Assembly: GCF_030317035.1 (NCBI RefSeq)
Contig: NZ_JASZYK010000005.1
Coordinates: 124,001 to 188,000, forward strand
Length of the DNA stretch: 64,000 nucleotides
DNA from: Variovorax sp. J22G73
GTDB taxonomy: Bacteria > Pseudomonadota > Gammaproteobacteria > Burkholderiales > Burkholderiaceae_C
Reading direction: 5' to 3'
Part shown: in pieces, positions 41,995 to 50,238 of the stretch
Numbering within the stretch: position 1 is the first letter of the stretch
Layout: every line of letters starts with the position of its first letter
Translations under genes and position numbers: made by a program
Notes under the pieces: model-generated
Database searches by the model: none
What the model saw: only the letters and a program-made list of their open reading frames with translations
What the model was told of the DNA's origin: nothing

Positions 41995-42252
41995 TATACT
42001 GCCGCCGTCGTGTCAAAAAAAGGCGCGACCGGGATTGGACTCCCGTTGAAATCACTGCGACGCAAGCCGCAGTCACCCGCAAGGTCTGCGGCTTCGTCGT
42101 TCGTGCCTCCAGTTTTGGCGGCTCGATGGGCGGGCGCAAGCTCGGCCGGTTTCACGCAAGTGGTTTCCCGGTAGTCCAACTCGTCGAGCCGCCGCCTCCG
42201 TTTGGACTCGGGTGCGACGGTTTCAGCAAACCGAAACCCTCGGAGGCCATTC
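41995..42252 (+). promoter_or_regulatory. Highly structured leader RNA of the 42253 gene
   Basis: A -10-like TATACT (41995-42000) precedes about 245 nt of leader. It contains four perfect stems: CGGGA/TCCCG with loop TTGGAC (42030-42045), an AAGCCGCAG/CTGCGGCTT stem extended by CGACG/CGTCG (42058-42099), GGCGGCTCGA/TCGAGCCGCC (42117-42126 with 42184-42193) and CGGTTT/AAACCG (42218-42233). AGTCCAA at 42173-42179 can pair with TTGGACT at 42035 or at 42202, and CCTCCG (42195-42200) or GCCTCC (42105-42110) can pair with the Shine-Dalgarno region (42241-42247). This is the layout of a translational switch. Ligand or partner RNA unknown. Confidence 0.6.
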
Positions 42253-42555
42253 ATGGCTCATGTTCCCCCGACCCCCGAATCTTCTTCGGCAACCGCCCGC
42301 GCCGAGGCGCTCGCACTGCAGGCCTGCGACGACGTCGACAGCCTGCACGTGGTGCAGCGCGCCTACGCGTGCCTCGAAAAACTCATCGACCCGCAACGCG
42401 TGAACGACAGCGAAGACCTCAGCCCGAGCCGCAGCGAACTCAGCGCGCTGTTCGGGTTGGTCAACGACGAACTGCACCGGCGCATTGAAACGGCCGATGC
42501 GGCGGTGCAGTCGCTGCGAGCAGCTGTGGGGCAGCGCGAACCGCTCATCGCCTGA
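42253..42555 (+). CDS. Small DUF-type protein under a structured leader
   Basis: Protein of 100 residues, soluble, mostly helical: ARAEALALQACDDVDSLHV, then VQRAYACLEKLID, and a long C-terminal helix LFGLVNDELHRRIETADAAV. The overall form recalls short DUF3077/DUF6124-like proteins of pseudomonads that occur with repeated stem-loop leaders, but I cannot confirm that family. GGAGG (42242-42246) lies 6 nt before the ATG and is embedded in possible hairpins. The last 11 nt overlap the 3' end of the convergent SemiSWEET-like gene. Function unknown; the elaborate leader suggests tight post-transcriptional control. Confidence 0.7.
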   Translation: MAHVPPTPESSSATARAEALALQACDDVDSLHVVQRAYACLEKLIDPQRVNDSEDLSPSRSELSALFGLVNDELHRRIETADAAVQSLRAAVGQREPLIA

Positions 42556-42868
42556 CGGCGCGCCACTGCGCCCGGCGGCGCGCGGCAATCACCGCCACCG
42601 CTGCGCAGCCGAGCAGGTTGACCAGGGAAATCGCCACGAAGAACGCATCGCGCACCACCAGCACCGCGTAGATCGTCGCCGTCACGTTCGACAGCACCCA
42701 CGAACCCCAGGTCAGCAGCGAGACCGAGACGGCGCCGTCGGTGCAGCGCCAGACCACCACGATCTGCGGAATGTAGGTCAGCACGCGGGCCGCGTTGGTC
42801 AACAGGTAGAGCCAGCCGATCAAGGCCAGCAATTGCCCGTCGGCGGTGGCGAAAGCGTGAAATTGCAT
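42545..42868 (-). CDS. PQ-loop (SemiSWEET-like) membrane protein
   Basis: Membrane protein of 107 residues with three predicted helices (about 10-32, 45-65, 70-92). The first ends in the PQ-loop motif (VLTYIPQIVVVWR), followed by GAVSVSLLTWGSWVLSN in the second helix. SemiSWEETs of this size dimerise to form a sugar transport path across the inner membrane. The sugar is unknown. It lies 145 nt after the sensor-kinase gene on the same strand; a hairpin (CCTACG-N8-CGTAGG, 42971-42990) in that gap may end the kinase transcript. Confidence 0.82.
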   Translation of the reverse strand: MQFHAFATADGQLLALIGWLYLLTNAARVLTYIPQIVVVWRCTDGAVSVSLLTWGSWVLSNVTATIYAVLVVRDAFFVAISLVNLLGCAAVAVIAARRRAQWRAVRR

Positions 42869-43013
42869 CGACTGCGGTCCCTGGAGTGTTGCGCGCCTGC
42901 TGAACGCGTGCGCCGACTCTAGGCAAGGCGTGGCGTGCCGGGAATGCCGTGTCGGCGCTACGCCGAACGCCCTACGACCTATGCCGTAGGCGCGGCGTTG
43001 CCCACCTTGGTTT

Positions 43014-44939
43014 TCATGCCCGATGGGCTGCGTACGGCACCCGCAGCAGCACGCGGGTGCCCGTCGCGCCGTGGACCACCTCGAGCGAAGCCCCGAGCTG
43101 CCGCGCGCGGGCATGCATGTTGGCGATGCCGCGACCGCCGGCATCGGGCGCGGGATCGGTCGCGGTACGGGCCGGCTCGCCGTCGTCGACGATCTCGAGT
43201 TCGAGCAGCTCGCCATGTTGGCGCAGCTGCACGCGCACGCGATGAGCGCGCGCGTGCTTCAGCACGTTGGTCAGCGCCTCCTGCGCGATGCGCAAGAGCT
43301 GCAGGGACGCCTGCGCGGACAGCTCCGCGGCGCTGTCGGGCACATCGATGGTCCACGAAGGCTGGACGCGCGCCTCTTCCAGCTGCGCCTGCCACCGAAA
43401 CAGGAAGTTGCCCAGCGCGGTGCGGAAGTCGCCCGCATCGGGCGCCAGCGCATCGAGCGCGATGCGCATGTCGGCGATGCAGTCGCGCAGCACGTCGGCA
43501 ATCTGCCGCTCGCTCATGTCGCCGCGCTCGACCCGCGACAGCGAGGTGAACAGGCGCGAGCCGAGCCCATCGTGGATCTCCCGCATGATCGATTGGCGCT
43601 CCTGCGACACGGCATGCTGGCGCTGCAGTTGCGCCACGCGCGCGAAGCTCTCGGCCAGGTGCCTTTCGCGGTCGGCCACGCGGCTTTCGAGCGTGCGGTT
43701 GAGCTCCTCGAGCGAGTCCATCGTGTGGATGAAGCGGGCGGTCAGCAGCCCGCCCATGCAAAGCAGCAGCAGGTTGGCCGCGTGGTGCAGCAGGAAGATG
43801 CGCTTGCCGACCCAGTGCGGCAGCAGTTGGGCGAGTGCGCCGTCGTCCCAGGCGATCAGGTAGTCGTGCACACCCGCGAGCACGGCGATCATCAGCGCCA
43901 TCGGCATCAGCGCGGCGGCCAGCGTGCGCTGCCTGGCCACCGTGCGGATAGACACCGCGAGAATCGCCAGCCCGATGGGAATCAACCCCGCGCTCCACCA
44001 CCGGTTGACCAGCGGCTCGCCCCGCGGCCCGGCCAGCAGCAGCCAGACCGGCCCGAGCAACCAGTAGCCGAGCAGCACGCGGCGCAGCCAGGGGCGCTCG
44101 ATGCCGGCGAGCCGCATCGAGAACAGCGCCAGCACCACCACGAAGCCGCCCGTGGCGCCGAGGTACACGGTGCGCCACAGGTGCCAGTAGTGCGACGGCA
44201 TGCGTTCGATCACGAAGGTCAGGGTGCGCACGCCCCACAGCGCTGACGCAAGCCCGAAGAGCCCGTACAGCACCTCGCTGCGCCGGCGCCACCAGATGCA
44301 CAGCACGATGACCGCCATCAGCAGGCAGACCACCACCGTGATCTCGGGCAGCGTGCGCACCCAGAAGAGCCGCCGGTCGTGCACCGGCAGCAGTTCGGCA
44401 CGCGGCGCCACCGAAACGACCGGAAAGCGCTGCGACCCGGAGGCGGTCGCGGCGGCCGCGCGAATCGCGAGCACGTTGTCGCCCGCGCGGAGCACCTGGC
44501 GCGGCAGCGAGATCAGGTGGGGCCGCTCCCAGCGCACATGCACGGTGCTGCTGTCTTCCTCGACCTCGCCGACCTGCGTGCCGTTGAGCCAGACCTGGCC
44601 GCCTTCGTAGAGGTAGGGCAGGTACACCGCCCAGCTGCCGTCGCGCTCGCCGAGCGCGGGCGCCTCAAAGGTGGCGCGATACCAGACGGCGCCGCCGCGC
44701 GAAAGGCCGGGCGCAGGGGCCACGGGTCCGGGCAGCGCGACTTCGGTCCAGGCGCTGTCGGGTGCGGGCGGGCTCGCCTCGCTGGAGGCCAGGGCCTGCA
44801 TGCGTGCCAGGTCGAGCGCCAGTGCCGGCGGCCCGGGTGCCATGAGCAGGGCCGCGACCAGCAGCATGGCGAGCTGCAGCATCCAGGGGCGGCCAAACCG
44901 CGTGTTCGCCCATGCGCTGGCGGCCCCTTCAGACTTCAC
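43014..44939 (-). CDS. NarL-type sensor histidine kinase with 7TM sensor
   Basis: Membrane kinase of 641 residues. Order: signal/first helix (about 20-42), periplasmic jelly-roll domain of the 7TMR-DISMED2 type (45-180, with YRATFEAP and VWLNGTQVGEVEED), seven membrane helices (about 195-405), a coiled-coil linker, HisKA_3 with phospho-acceptor His in MREIHDGLGSRL, and an HATPase domain with QEALTNVLKHARA and GRGIAN. The periplasmic domain suggests carbohydrate or small-molecule sensing. It starts with GTG at 44939, overlapping the response-regulator stop by 4 nt (GTGA), so the pair is co-translated. Confidence 0.92.
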   Translation of the reverse strand: MKSEGAASAWANTRFGRPWMLQLAMLLVAALLMAPGPPALALDLARMQALASSEASPPAPDSAWTEVALPGPVAPAPGLSRGGAVWYRATFEAPALGERDGSWAVYLPYLYEGGQVWLNGTQVGEVEEDSSTVHVRWERPHLISLPRQVLRAGDNVLAIRAAAATASGSQRFPVVSVAPRAELLPVHDRRLFWVRTLPEITVVVCLLMAVIVLCIWWRRRSEVLYGLFGLASALWGVRTLTFVIERMPSHYWHLWRTVYLGATGGFVVVLALFSMRLAGIERPWLRRVLLGYWLLGPVWLLLAGPRGEPLVNRWWSAGLIPIGLAILAVSIRTVARQRTLAAALMPMALMIAVLAGVHDYLIAWDDGALAQLLPHWVGKRIFLLHHAANLLLLCMGGLLTARFIHTMDSLEELNRTLESRVADRERHLAESFARVAQLQRQHAVSQERQSIMREIHDGLGSRLFTSLSRVERGDMSERQIADVLRDCIADMRIALDALAPDAGDFRTALGNFLFRWQAQLEEARVQPSWTIDVPDSAAELSAQASLQLLRIAQEALTNVLKHARAHRVRVQLRQHGELLELEIVDDGEPARTATDPAPDAGGRGIANMHARARQLGASLEVVHGATGTRVLLRVPYAAHRA

Positions 44940-45622
44940 AGCAGGCCCAGCTGGCTGGCTTCGTAGACCGCCTCGCTGCGCGAGTGCACGGCCAGCTTGC
45001 GGTAGATTTTCTTGACGTGAGAGACCACGGTGTGCGGCGAAATTTCGAGCAGCTCGCCAATCGAATCGAATGTCAGCCCCTTGGCGGTCAGGCGCAGCAG
45101 TTCGGTTTCACGCGGCGTCAGCGGGGATGCCCGCGCGTCCGGCAGCGGCTCTGGGGGCGCTTGCTGCAGCGGTGCGGCCGGCGCCGGCTCGAGCCGTACC
45201 GTGAGCCTGAACCGGGTGAGGATGCGCCGGGCAATGCCCGGGCTGATGGGCGCGCCGCCGGCCCGGATCTCGTGGATGCTGGTGGCCACGCGCTCGGGCG
45301 ATGCGTCTTTCAGCAGGTAGCCGGTGGCACCCGCCTCGATCGACTCGACCACATGGGCGTCGTCGCCGAACATGGTGACCACCAGCACGTCGCAGTCCGG
45401 CTGGTGCGCGGCGGCGTGGCGGATCACCTCGACGCCGCCGATGTCGGGCAGCCCCAGGTCGACCAGCAGCACGTTGGGCGCGTGCAGGTCGAGCATTGCC
45501 TTGCCGTCCATGCCGGTGGAAACCGCGGCCACGAGCTGCAGCGCAGGGTCGCGCAGCACCGCGTCCGAAAACCGCCGCAAGAACTCGGGCTCGTCCTCGA
45601 CGATCAGGACACGGGTGGTCAT
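44936..45622 (-). CDS. LuxR/NarL-family response regulator
   Basis: Regulator of 228 residues. Receiver domain at 1-120 with acidic pair in VEDEP, phospho-acceptor Asp in LLVDLGLPD (about 55), the switch Thr in VVTMFG and Lys in YLLKDASPE. After a Pro-rich linker the LuxR helix-turn-helix follows (LTPRETELLRLTAKGLTFD, then ISPHTVVSHVKKIYRKL). It is phosphorylated by the kinase encoded immediately downstream. Regulated genes are unknown; the SemiSWEET-like gene downstream is a possible target. Confidence 0.94.
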   Translation of the reverse strand: MTTRVLIVEDEPEFLRRFSDAVLRDPALQLVAAVSTGMDGKAMLDLHAPNVLLVDLGLPDIGGVEVIRHAAAHQPDCDVLVVTMFGDDAHVVESIEAGATGYLLKDASPERVATSIHEIRAGGAPISPGIARRILTRFRLTVRLEPAPAAPLQQAPPEPLPDARASPLTPRETELLRLTAKGLTFDSIGELLEISPHTVVSHVKKIYRKLAVHSRSEAVYEASQLGLL

Positions 45623-45735
45623 CGCAGCTCCTTGTGAGACCTACTCTGACAGGAATTTTCCCTTGCGCCTGTGCCAAAGGACATGCCGCTAAAGCGCTAT
45701 CGCCAAGCACGCCGGGGGGCGGTAGGCATGCGGCC

Positions 45736-45753
45736 ATCGCCTTGCGAGGCGAT
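45736..45753 (-). terminator. Hairpin after the methionine-synthase gene
   Basis: ATCGCCT-TGCG-AGGCGAT is a perfect 7-bp stem with a 4-nt loop, 28 nt after the mesD stop. There is no T-tract. It probably separates the methionine cluster from the response-regulator gene on the same strand. Confidence 0.45.
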
Positions 45754-45780
45754 TGACCGGGCGCGGCGACCGCGTGGGCG

Positions 45781-46818
45781 TCAAGCCGCAGCGAGCCGCT
45801 CCTTCGCCAGCTTCGTGCCTTCCGCCAGCGCCTTCAGCTTGCGCCACGCCACGTCGCGCGCCATCGGCGCCAGGCCGCAATTCGTGCAGGGGAAAAGCCG
45901 CTCCTTCGGCACGAACTCCAGCGCCCGGCCGATGGTGTCGGCCACTTCCTCGGGCGTCTCGATCACGTCGCTGGCCACGTCGATCACGCCGACCATGACG
46001 TCCTTGCCGGCCAGCAGCTTCATGAGGTCGGGCGGCACATGGGAGTGGATGCATTCCAGGCTCACCTGGTCGATGCTGCTGCGGGCAAGCGCGGGGAACA
46101 CCGCCTCGTACTGGCGCCATTCGTCGCCCAGGGTGCTCTTCCAGTCGGTGTTGGCCTTGATGCCGTAGCCGTAGCAGATGTGCACCGCTGTCGTGCAGGT
46201 CAAGCCCTGCGCCGCGCGCTCCAGCGCGCGCACGCCCCAGTCGGCGGCATCCTTCATGTAGACATTGAAGGCGGGCTCGTCGAACTGGATGATGTCCACG
46301 CCATCGGCCTGGAGCGCCAGCGCTTCCTGGTTGAGCAGCTCGGCGAAGGCGAAGGCCATCTTCACCCTGCCTTCGGCATCGCTGCCGTAGAAGCGGTCCG
46401 CCACGGTGTCGACGATGGTCATGGGGCCGGGCAGGGTGAACTTCAGCTTCTTCTTCGTGTGCGCGCGCGCCAGCTGTGCTTCGAAGGCATGCACGCGGCC
46501 TTTCAGGCGCAAGGCCGACACCACCTGCGGCACCATCGCGTCGTAGCGGTTGTCGCGGATGCCCATCTTCACCTTGTGCTCGAAGTCGATGCCCTCGACC
46601 TGCTCGAGAAAGCCGTGCACGAAGTGCTGGCGCGACTGTTCGCCGTCGCACACGATGTCCAGGCCCGCGTCTTCCTGGGCCTTGATCCACAGCAGGGTCG
46701 CGTCGGCCTTGGCCTGGCGAAGGGCATCGCCTTCGGCCATCCACTGAGGCCAGAGCTTGTTGGTTTCAGCCAGCCAGGCGGGCTTCGGCAGGCTGCCGGC
46801 AATGGAGGTTTCAAACAT
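45781..46818 (-). CDS. mesD: Core-MetE methionine synthase, MesD type
   Basis: Zinc methyltransferase of 345 residues, equal to only the catalytic C-terminal half of MetE (about 750), so it lacks the polyglutamyl-folate-binding N-terminal domain. Zinc ligands are in place: His213 and Cys215 (VHICYG), Glu255 (LECIHS) and Cys314 (PCTNCGL). MesD enzymes are folate-independent synthases of aerobic bacteria that need the partner MesX (DUF1852) and oxygen; the methyl donor is not established. The DUF1852 gene lies immediately upstream, and a MetR-type regulator faces the cluster, so this assignment is strong. ATG at 46818 matches the family start MFETSIAGSLP. Confidence 0.9.
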   Translation of the reverse strand: MFETSIAGSLPKPAWLAETNKLWPQWMAEGDALRQAKADATLLWIKAQEDAGLDIVCDGEQSRQHFVHGFLEQVEGIDFEHKVKMGIRDNRYDAMVPQVVSALRLKGRVHAFEAQLARAHTKKKLKFTLPGPMTIVDTVADRFYGSDAEGRVKMAFAFAELLNQEALALQADGVDIIQFDEPAFNVYMKDAADWGVRALERAAQGLTCTTAVHICYGYGIKANTDWKSTLGDEWRQYEAVFPALARSSIDQVSLECIHSHVPPDLMKLLAGKDVMVGVIDVASDVIETPEEVADTIGRALEFVPKERLFPCTNCGLAPMARDVAWRKLKALAEGTKLAKERLAAA

Positions 46819-46911
46819 CTGGAGTTTCCTGTTCAATCGAAGATAAAAAAATCGGTATGGCGATCAGCCACTGCCTGACGCGCCGTTGCAGAGAAGTATT
46901 CGGAGGAAAGC

Positions 46912-47910
46912 TCAGATCGCGAAATCGGCAACCCACCGTTCAAGAACGTTCTTGTAGGGCTTGATGAAGTGCTCCTCCGCGAACTTGCCTTGCTTCACGG
47001 CCAGCTGGCCGCGCTCTTCCCGGTCATAGACGATCTGCGTCAGCGAGTAGTCCTGATTCTTCAGGTTCGGTCGATAGAGGTTTCCCGCCGCTGAATTGGC
47101 GTTGTAGATCTCGGGGCGGTAAATGCGCTGAAAGGTTTCCATCGTGCTGATGGTGCCGATCAACTCCAGGTTGGTGTAGTCGCCCAGCAGGTCGCCGCGA
47201 AAGTAGAAGGCCAATGGCGCAACGCCGTTCGGAGGCATGAAGAACCGCACCTGCATGCCCATCTTCGCGAAGTACTGGTCGGTCGAGGACAGTTCGTTCT
47301 GCTGGTACTCGACACCCAGGACCGGGTGCCGGTTTCCGGTTCGCTGATAGGTCTTGCTGGTCGAGGCGCTGATGCAGATGACCGGCGGCTTGCCGAAACG
47401 CTCCTTGTAGACGCTCGAATTGGCGAATTGCTGGAAGAGCTTTCCATGCAGGTCGCCGAAGTCGTCCGGGGTGCTGAATTCCGCGCGATGGGCGTTGTAT
47501 TCCGGGAGCAGCACGCTGAAGTCGTAGTCGCGCACGTAAGACGAGAAATTGTTCCCCGCAATGCCGTCGATGCGCTTGTTCGTCTTCTTGTCGAGGATGC
47601 AGGTTTTCAGTATCTCGATCAGCGGGAACGCGGTGTTGCTGGTTTTCGCATTGCTGTTCTCGGCATCGATGCTCATCTCGACGGAGATGATTTCGAGCTC
47701 GACGGCATAGCGGTCTCCCGCCGGGTTGTCCCAATACGCCAGGTCATTGAAGCGGTTGTCGATCATCTTCAACGTGTTGCGCAGGTTCTGTTGCCGGCTC
47801 TGTCCCCGGGCCAGGTTCGCGAAGTTGGTGGTGATGCGCGTGCTGTCCGATGGTTGGTAGTTCTCATCGAAAAGAATGCTCTTGAGGTTGAAGCTGAGTT
47901 CTTTGTTCAT
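46912..47910 (-). CDS. mesX: MesX (DUF1852), partner of core methionine synthase
   Basis: Soluble protein of 332 residues of the DUF1852 family. Landmarks are SLFDENY-like SILFDENYQPSDSTRITTNF (in part), the NRFNDLAYWDNP segment and the Tyr-rich end SLTQIVYDREERGQLA. In Acinetobacter it is required with MesD for methionine synthesis from homocysteine in an oxygen-dependent manner; its own reaction is not settled, and one idea is that it supplies a methyl group. Codon use is somewhat less GC-extreme than its neighbours. It lies between the FMN-reductase gene (47 nt upstream) and mesD (93 nt downstream). Confidence 0.9.
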   Translation of the reverse strand: MNKELSFNLKSILFDENYQPSDSTRITTNFANLARGQSRQQNLRNTLKMIDNRFNDLAYWDNPAGDRYAVELEIISVEMSIDAENSNAKTSNTAFPLIEILKTCILDKKTNKRIDGIAGNNFSSYVRDYDFSVLLPEYNAHRAEFSTPDDFGDLHGKLFQQFANSSVYKERFGKPPVICISASTSKTYQRTGNRHPVLGVEYQQNELSSTDQYFAKMGMQVRFFMPPNGVAPLAFYFRGDLLGDYTNLELIGTISTMETFQRIYRPEIYNANSAAGNLYRPNLKNQDYSLTQIVYDREERGQLAVKQGKFAEEHFIKPYKNVLERWVADFAI

Positions 47911-47957
47911 TGCGATCTGGTGACCTGATTTTTTTAAGAGAGAAGGCGGTTGTTGTT

Positions 47958-48575
47958 TCAGGCCTCGACCACGTCCTTGACCGCTTTCTCGACCACTTCC
48001 GCGGCCAAGGCGGGCCTGGCGTGGCGCGCCAGTTCGATCAACGGCAGTGCCCGTTGCACCGCCAGTCGGGCCCGCGCGGTAAGGGCCTGGTTCTGCAGGC
48101 GGTGGTCGACGAAATCCGTGTCGGTCGCGTAGACGCCCAGCGGCAACGTGCGTGCCTGGAAGAAGCTGAACAGCGGCCGCAGCTGGTGGTCGATGACCAG
48201 GGCATGGCGCTCGCTGCCACCGGTGGCAGCCAGCAGCACGGGCTTGTCGATCAGGGCGTCCTGATGGATGAAGTCGAAGAAGTGCTTGAACAGCCCCGTG
48301 TAGGAGCCGCGGAAAACCGGCGTTGCCACCACCAAGACGTCGGCTTGCTCGACCGCCGCAAGTTCGCGTTCCACCGCGTCGGGCAGTTGGCTGCGCCAGA
48401 CCGCATCGGCAAGCCGCGGCGCGAGCTGGCCCAGTTCGACCAGGCGCTGTTCGCACGGCACTTCGTCGGCGATCAGGTCCATCAGGTGTTCAGCCAGGGC
48501 TGCTGACCTGGAAGGGCGTTGCAGCCCGCCGGAAACTGCGACGAGACGGAGGGGACGTGTCATTTTTTCTTTCAT
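47958..48575 (-). CDS. NAD(P)H-dependent FMN reductase (MsuE/SsuE type)
   Basis: Flavodoxin-fold reductase of 205 residues. The flavin-phosphate loop is VAVSGGLQRPSRSAAL near residue 12, followed by ATPVFRGSYTGLFKHFFDF, the SsuE/MsuE signature, and LLAATGGSERHAL. Such enzymes pass reduced FMN to a partner monooxygenase. Here it heads the mesX-mesD cluster, which needs oxygen, so it may feed reduced flavin to MesX; that is inference from position. The start could be ATG 48575 or 48563. A metR-like gene faces it across a 115-nt gap with MetR-type sites. Confidence 0.9.
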   Translation of the reverse strand: MKEKMTRPLRLVAVSGGLQRPSRSAALAEHLMDLIADEVPCEQRLVELGQLAPRLADAVWRSQLPDAVERELAAVEQADVLVVATPVFRGSYTGLFKHFFDFIHQDALIDKPVLLAATGGSERHALVIDHQLRPLFSFFQARTLPLGVYATDTDFVDHRLQNQALTARARLAVQRALPLIELARHARPALAAEVVEKAVKDVVEA

Positions 48576-48644
48576 CTGTTCCAGGGTCGCTCCCGGGAAG
48601 GCAAACGACCAATGGAGACGGATGGTATGGATGGGGGTCGATGA

Positions 48645-48666
48645 AGTAAAATGGTCTTATTTCACT
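48645..48666. promoter_or_regulatory. LysR-type inverted repeat upstream of FMN-reductase and metR
   Basis: AGTAAAAT-N6-ATTTCACT is an interrupted palindrome (7 of 8 pairs) in the AT-rich centre of the divergent region. Its position suits activation of the leftward methionine cluster. Confidence 0.45.
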
Positions 48667-48672
48667 AATCCA

Positions 48673-48685
48673 TGAGCGGAATTCA
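48673..48685. promoter_or_regulatory. MetR-box-like site
   Basis: TGAGCGGAATTCA fits the MetR consensus TGAA-N5-TTCA at seven of eight fixed positions. It lies 5 nt before the metR ATG, a position suited to autorepression. Confidence 0.5.
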
Positions 48686-48690
48686 TTCGA

Positions 48691-49602
48691 ATGCTTGAGC
48701 GCATCCACCTCAGCATCGTCCAGCAGGTCGAGAAGCAAGGGTCGCTGACGGCCGCCGCGGGCGTGCTGAACCTGACCCAGTCGGCCCTGAGCCACAGCAT
48801 GAAGAAGCTGGAGCTGCAGCTGGGCACCGACATCTGGCTGCGCGAAGGCCGAAGCCTGCGCCTGGCGCAGGCCGGCCAGTACCTGCTGGCGGTGGCGAAC
48901 CGCGTGCTGCCGCAGCTGGACCTGGCCGAAGAGCGCCTGGGCCAGTTCGCGCAGGGCGAGCGCGGCGCGCTGCGCATCGGCATGGAATGCCACCCGTGCT
49001 ACCAGTGGCTGCTCAAGGTGGTTTCACCCTACCTGGCCGCGTGGCCCGACGTGGATGTGGACGTGAAGCAGAAATTTCAGTTCGGCGGCATCGGCGCGCT
49101 CTTCGGCTACGAGATCGACCTGCTGGTCACGCCCGATCCGCTCTACAAGCCGGGCCTGAAGTTCGAGCCGGTGTTCGACTACGAGCAGGTGCTGGTGGTG
49201 GCCAAGGGCCATCCGCTGGCTGCGGCGGCGTACGTGAAGCCGCAGCAGCTGACCCAGGAAGTGCTCATCAGCTACCCCGTGGACGTCGAGCGCCTGGACA
49301 TCTACAACCAGTTCCTGTTGCCGGCCGGTGTCACGCCCAAGCGCCACAAAGCCATCGAGACCACCGACATCATGTTGCAGATGGTGGCCAGCGGACGCGG
49401 CGTGGCGGCCCTGCCGCGCTGGCTGGTCGAAGAGTACGCGGCCAGGATGGACGTGGTGCCTGTGCGGCTGGGCATGCGCGGCATCGCGAAGCAGATCTTT
49501 CTTGGGGCGCGCGAAACGGACACCGCCATCGACTACGTGCGGGCTTTCATCGAACTGGCGCGCGAACCTGCCGCCGCGATAGCGCAAGGCGCCAAGGGGT
49601 GA
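48691..49602 (+). CDS. metR: MetR-type LysR regulator of methionine synthesis
   Basis: Regulator of 303 residues. The winged helix (SLTAAAGVLNLTQSALSHSM) and especially the effector-domain motif RIGMECHPCYQWL are those of MetR, which senses homocysteine. Further matches are FDYEQVLVVAKGHPLAA and ISYPVDVERLDIYNQFLLPAGV, in line with E. coli MetR, here abbreviated. It is divergent from the FMN reductase-mesX-mesD cluster and should activate it when homocysteine accumulates. Normal MetR length. The last 20 residues are Ala-rich. Confidence 0.92.
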   Translation: MLERIHLSIVQQVEKQGSLTAAAGVLNLTQSALSHSMKKLELQLGTDIWLREGRSLRLAQAGQYLLAVANRVLPQLDLAEERLGQFAQGERGALRIGMECHPCYQWLLKVVSPYLAAWPDVDVDVKQKFQFGGIGALFGYEIDLLVTPDPLYKPGLKFEPVFDYEQVLVVAKGHPLAAAAYVKPQQLTQEVLISYPVDVERLDIYNQFLLPAGVTPKRHKAIETTDIMLQMVASGRGVAALPRWLVEEYAARMDVVPVRLGMRGIAKQIFLGARETDTAIDYVRAFIELAREPAAAIAQGAKG

Positions 49603-49684
49603 ACGCCGCGCTTGCGGGGAACTGGGCTGTGCCTGCTTGCCAACACGCCCGCACTCGCCCGCACTCGCCCGCAAGAACGCCTCC

Positions 49685-49954
49685 CTAGAAGTGAAAAGCC
49701 GGATCGGTCAGCAGAACCGATACCACCAGCAGACCTATCCCGCCTACAACAATGAGCATTCGGACCCACATGGCGCCATGAGCAGCCAGGCTCGGGACCT
49801 GGGAGGCAAACGTTCTCAATTGGTCTCCCAACGGATGTCCCCTTGGAAGAATCGCGGCGACCAACAGCGACCCAACGATCGCCAGCACTGCAAGCAGTGC
49901 GAGCACGGCCACTGCACAGCCAAATGCCATCAAGAAGGCTTGCTTCGCCGCCAT
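49685..49954 (-). CDS. Small two-helix membrane protein, hypothetical
   Basis: Protein of 89 residues with two strong membrane segments at about 7-36 (AFLMAFGCAVAVLALLAVL and onward) and 62-83 (MLIVVGGIGLLVVSVLL), joined by a polar loop PRGHPLGDQLRTFASQVP. No family recognised. Base composition is less GC-biased than its neighbours. It is a single-gene unit convergent with metR. The 284 nt before its start contain no other gene that I can support. Confidence 0.6.
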   Translation of the reverse strand: MAAKQAFLMAFGCAVAVLALLAVLAIVGSLLVAAILPRGHPLGDQLRTFASQVPSLAAHGAMWVRMLIVVGGIGLLVVSVLLTDPAFHF

Positions 49955-50238
49955 TCGTCGTCGTCCTTCACGTTGTCACGGGGTCCGCTCATGGCGGGTT
50001 GCTGCCCTTGGTTATCGCCTGGCCATCAGCTGACGCCGGTCTCGGCTCGGGGTGCCGCACTTTAGCTGTTTACTTTCCAAGCGGACCAGACGGAAACGAA
50101 CGAATTCCGGCTTGAGTGAGACAGTGGTTCGCGCCACCGATCTATCTGCGCTCAGGTGAGTAACTTTGGAACGATGTGGCGGTCCATCCATCCGGCAACT
50201 CGGTGCCTGATCCGCAAAAGAGCGCCGTGAACCACACG

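Noticed and set aside
42021..42050. Possible tRNA-like element (CGGGATTGGACTCCCG resembles a T-arm)
   Set aside because: No acceptor, D or anticodon arm around it and no CCA end; better explained as a hairpin of the leader.
42971..42990. NarL-type heptamer pair as a binding site for the adjacent response regulator
   Set aside because: Only a 6-bp hairpin is clear; it lies downstream of the kinase gene and could equally be a transcript-end structure, so no binding-site claim is made.
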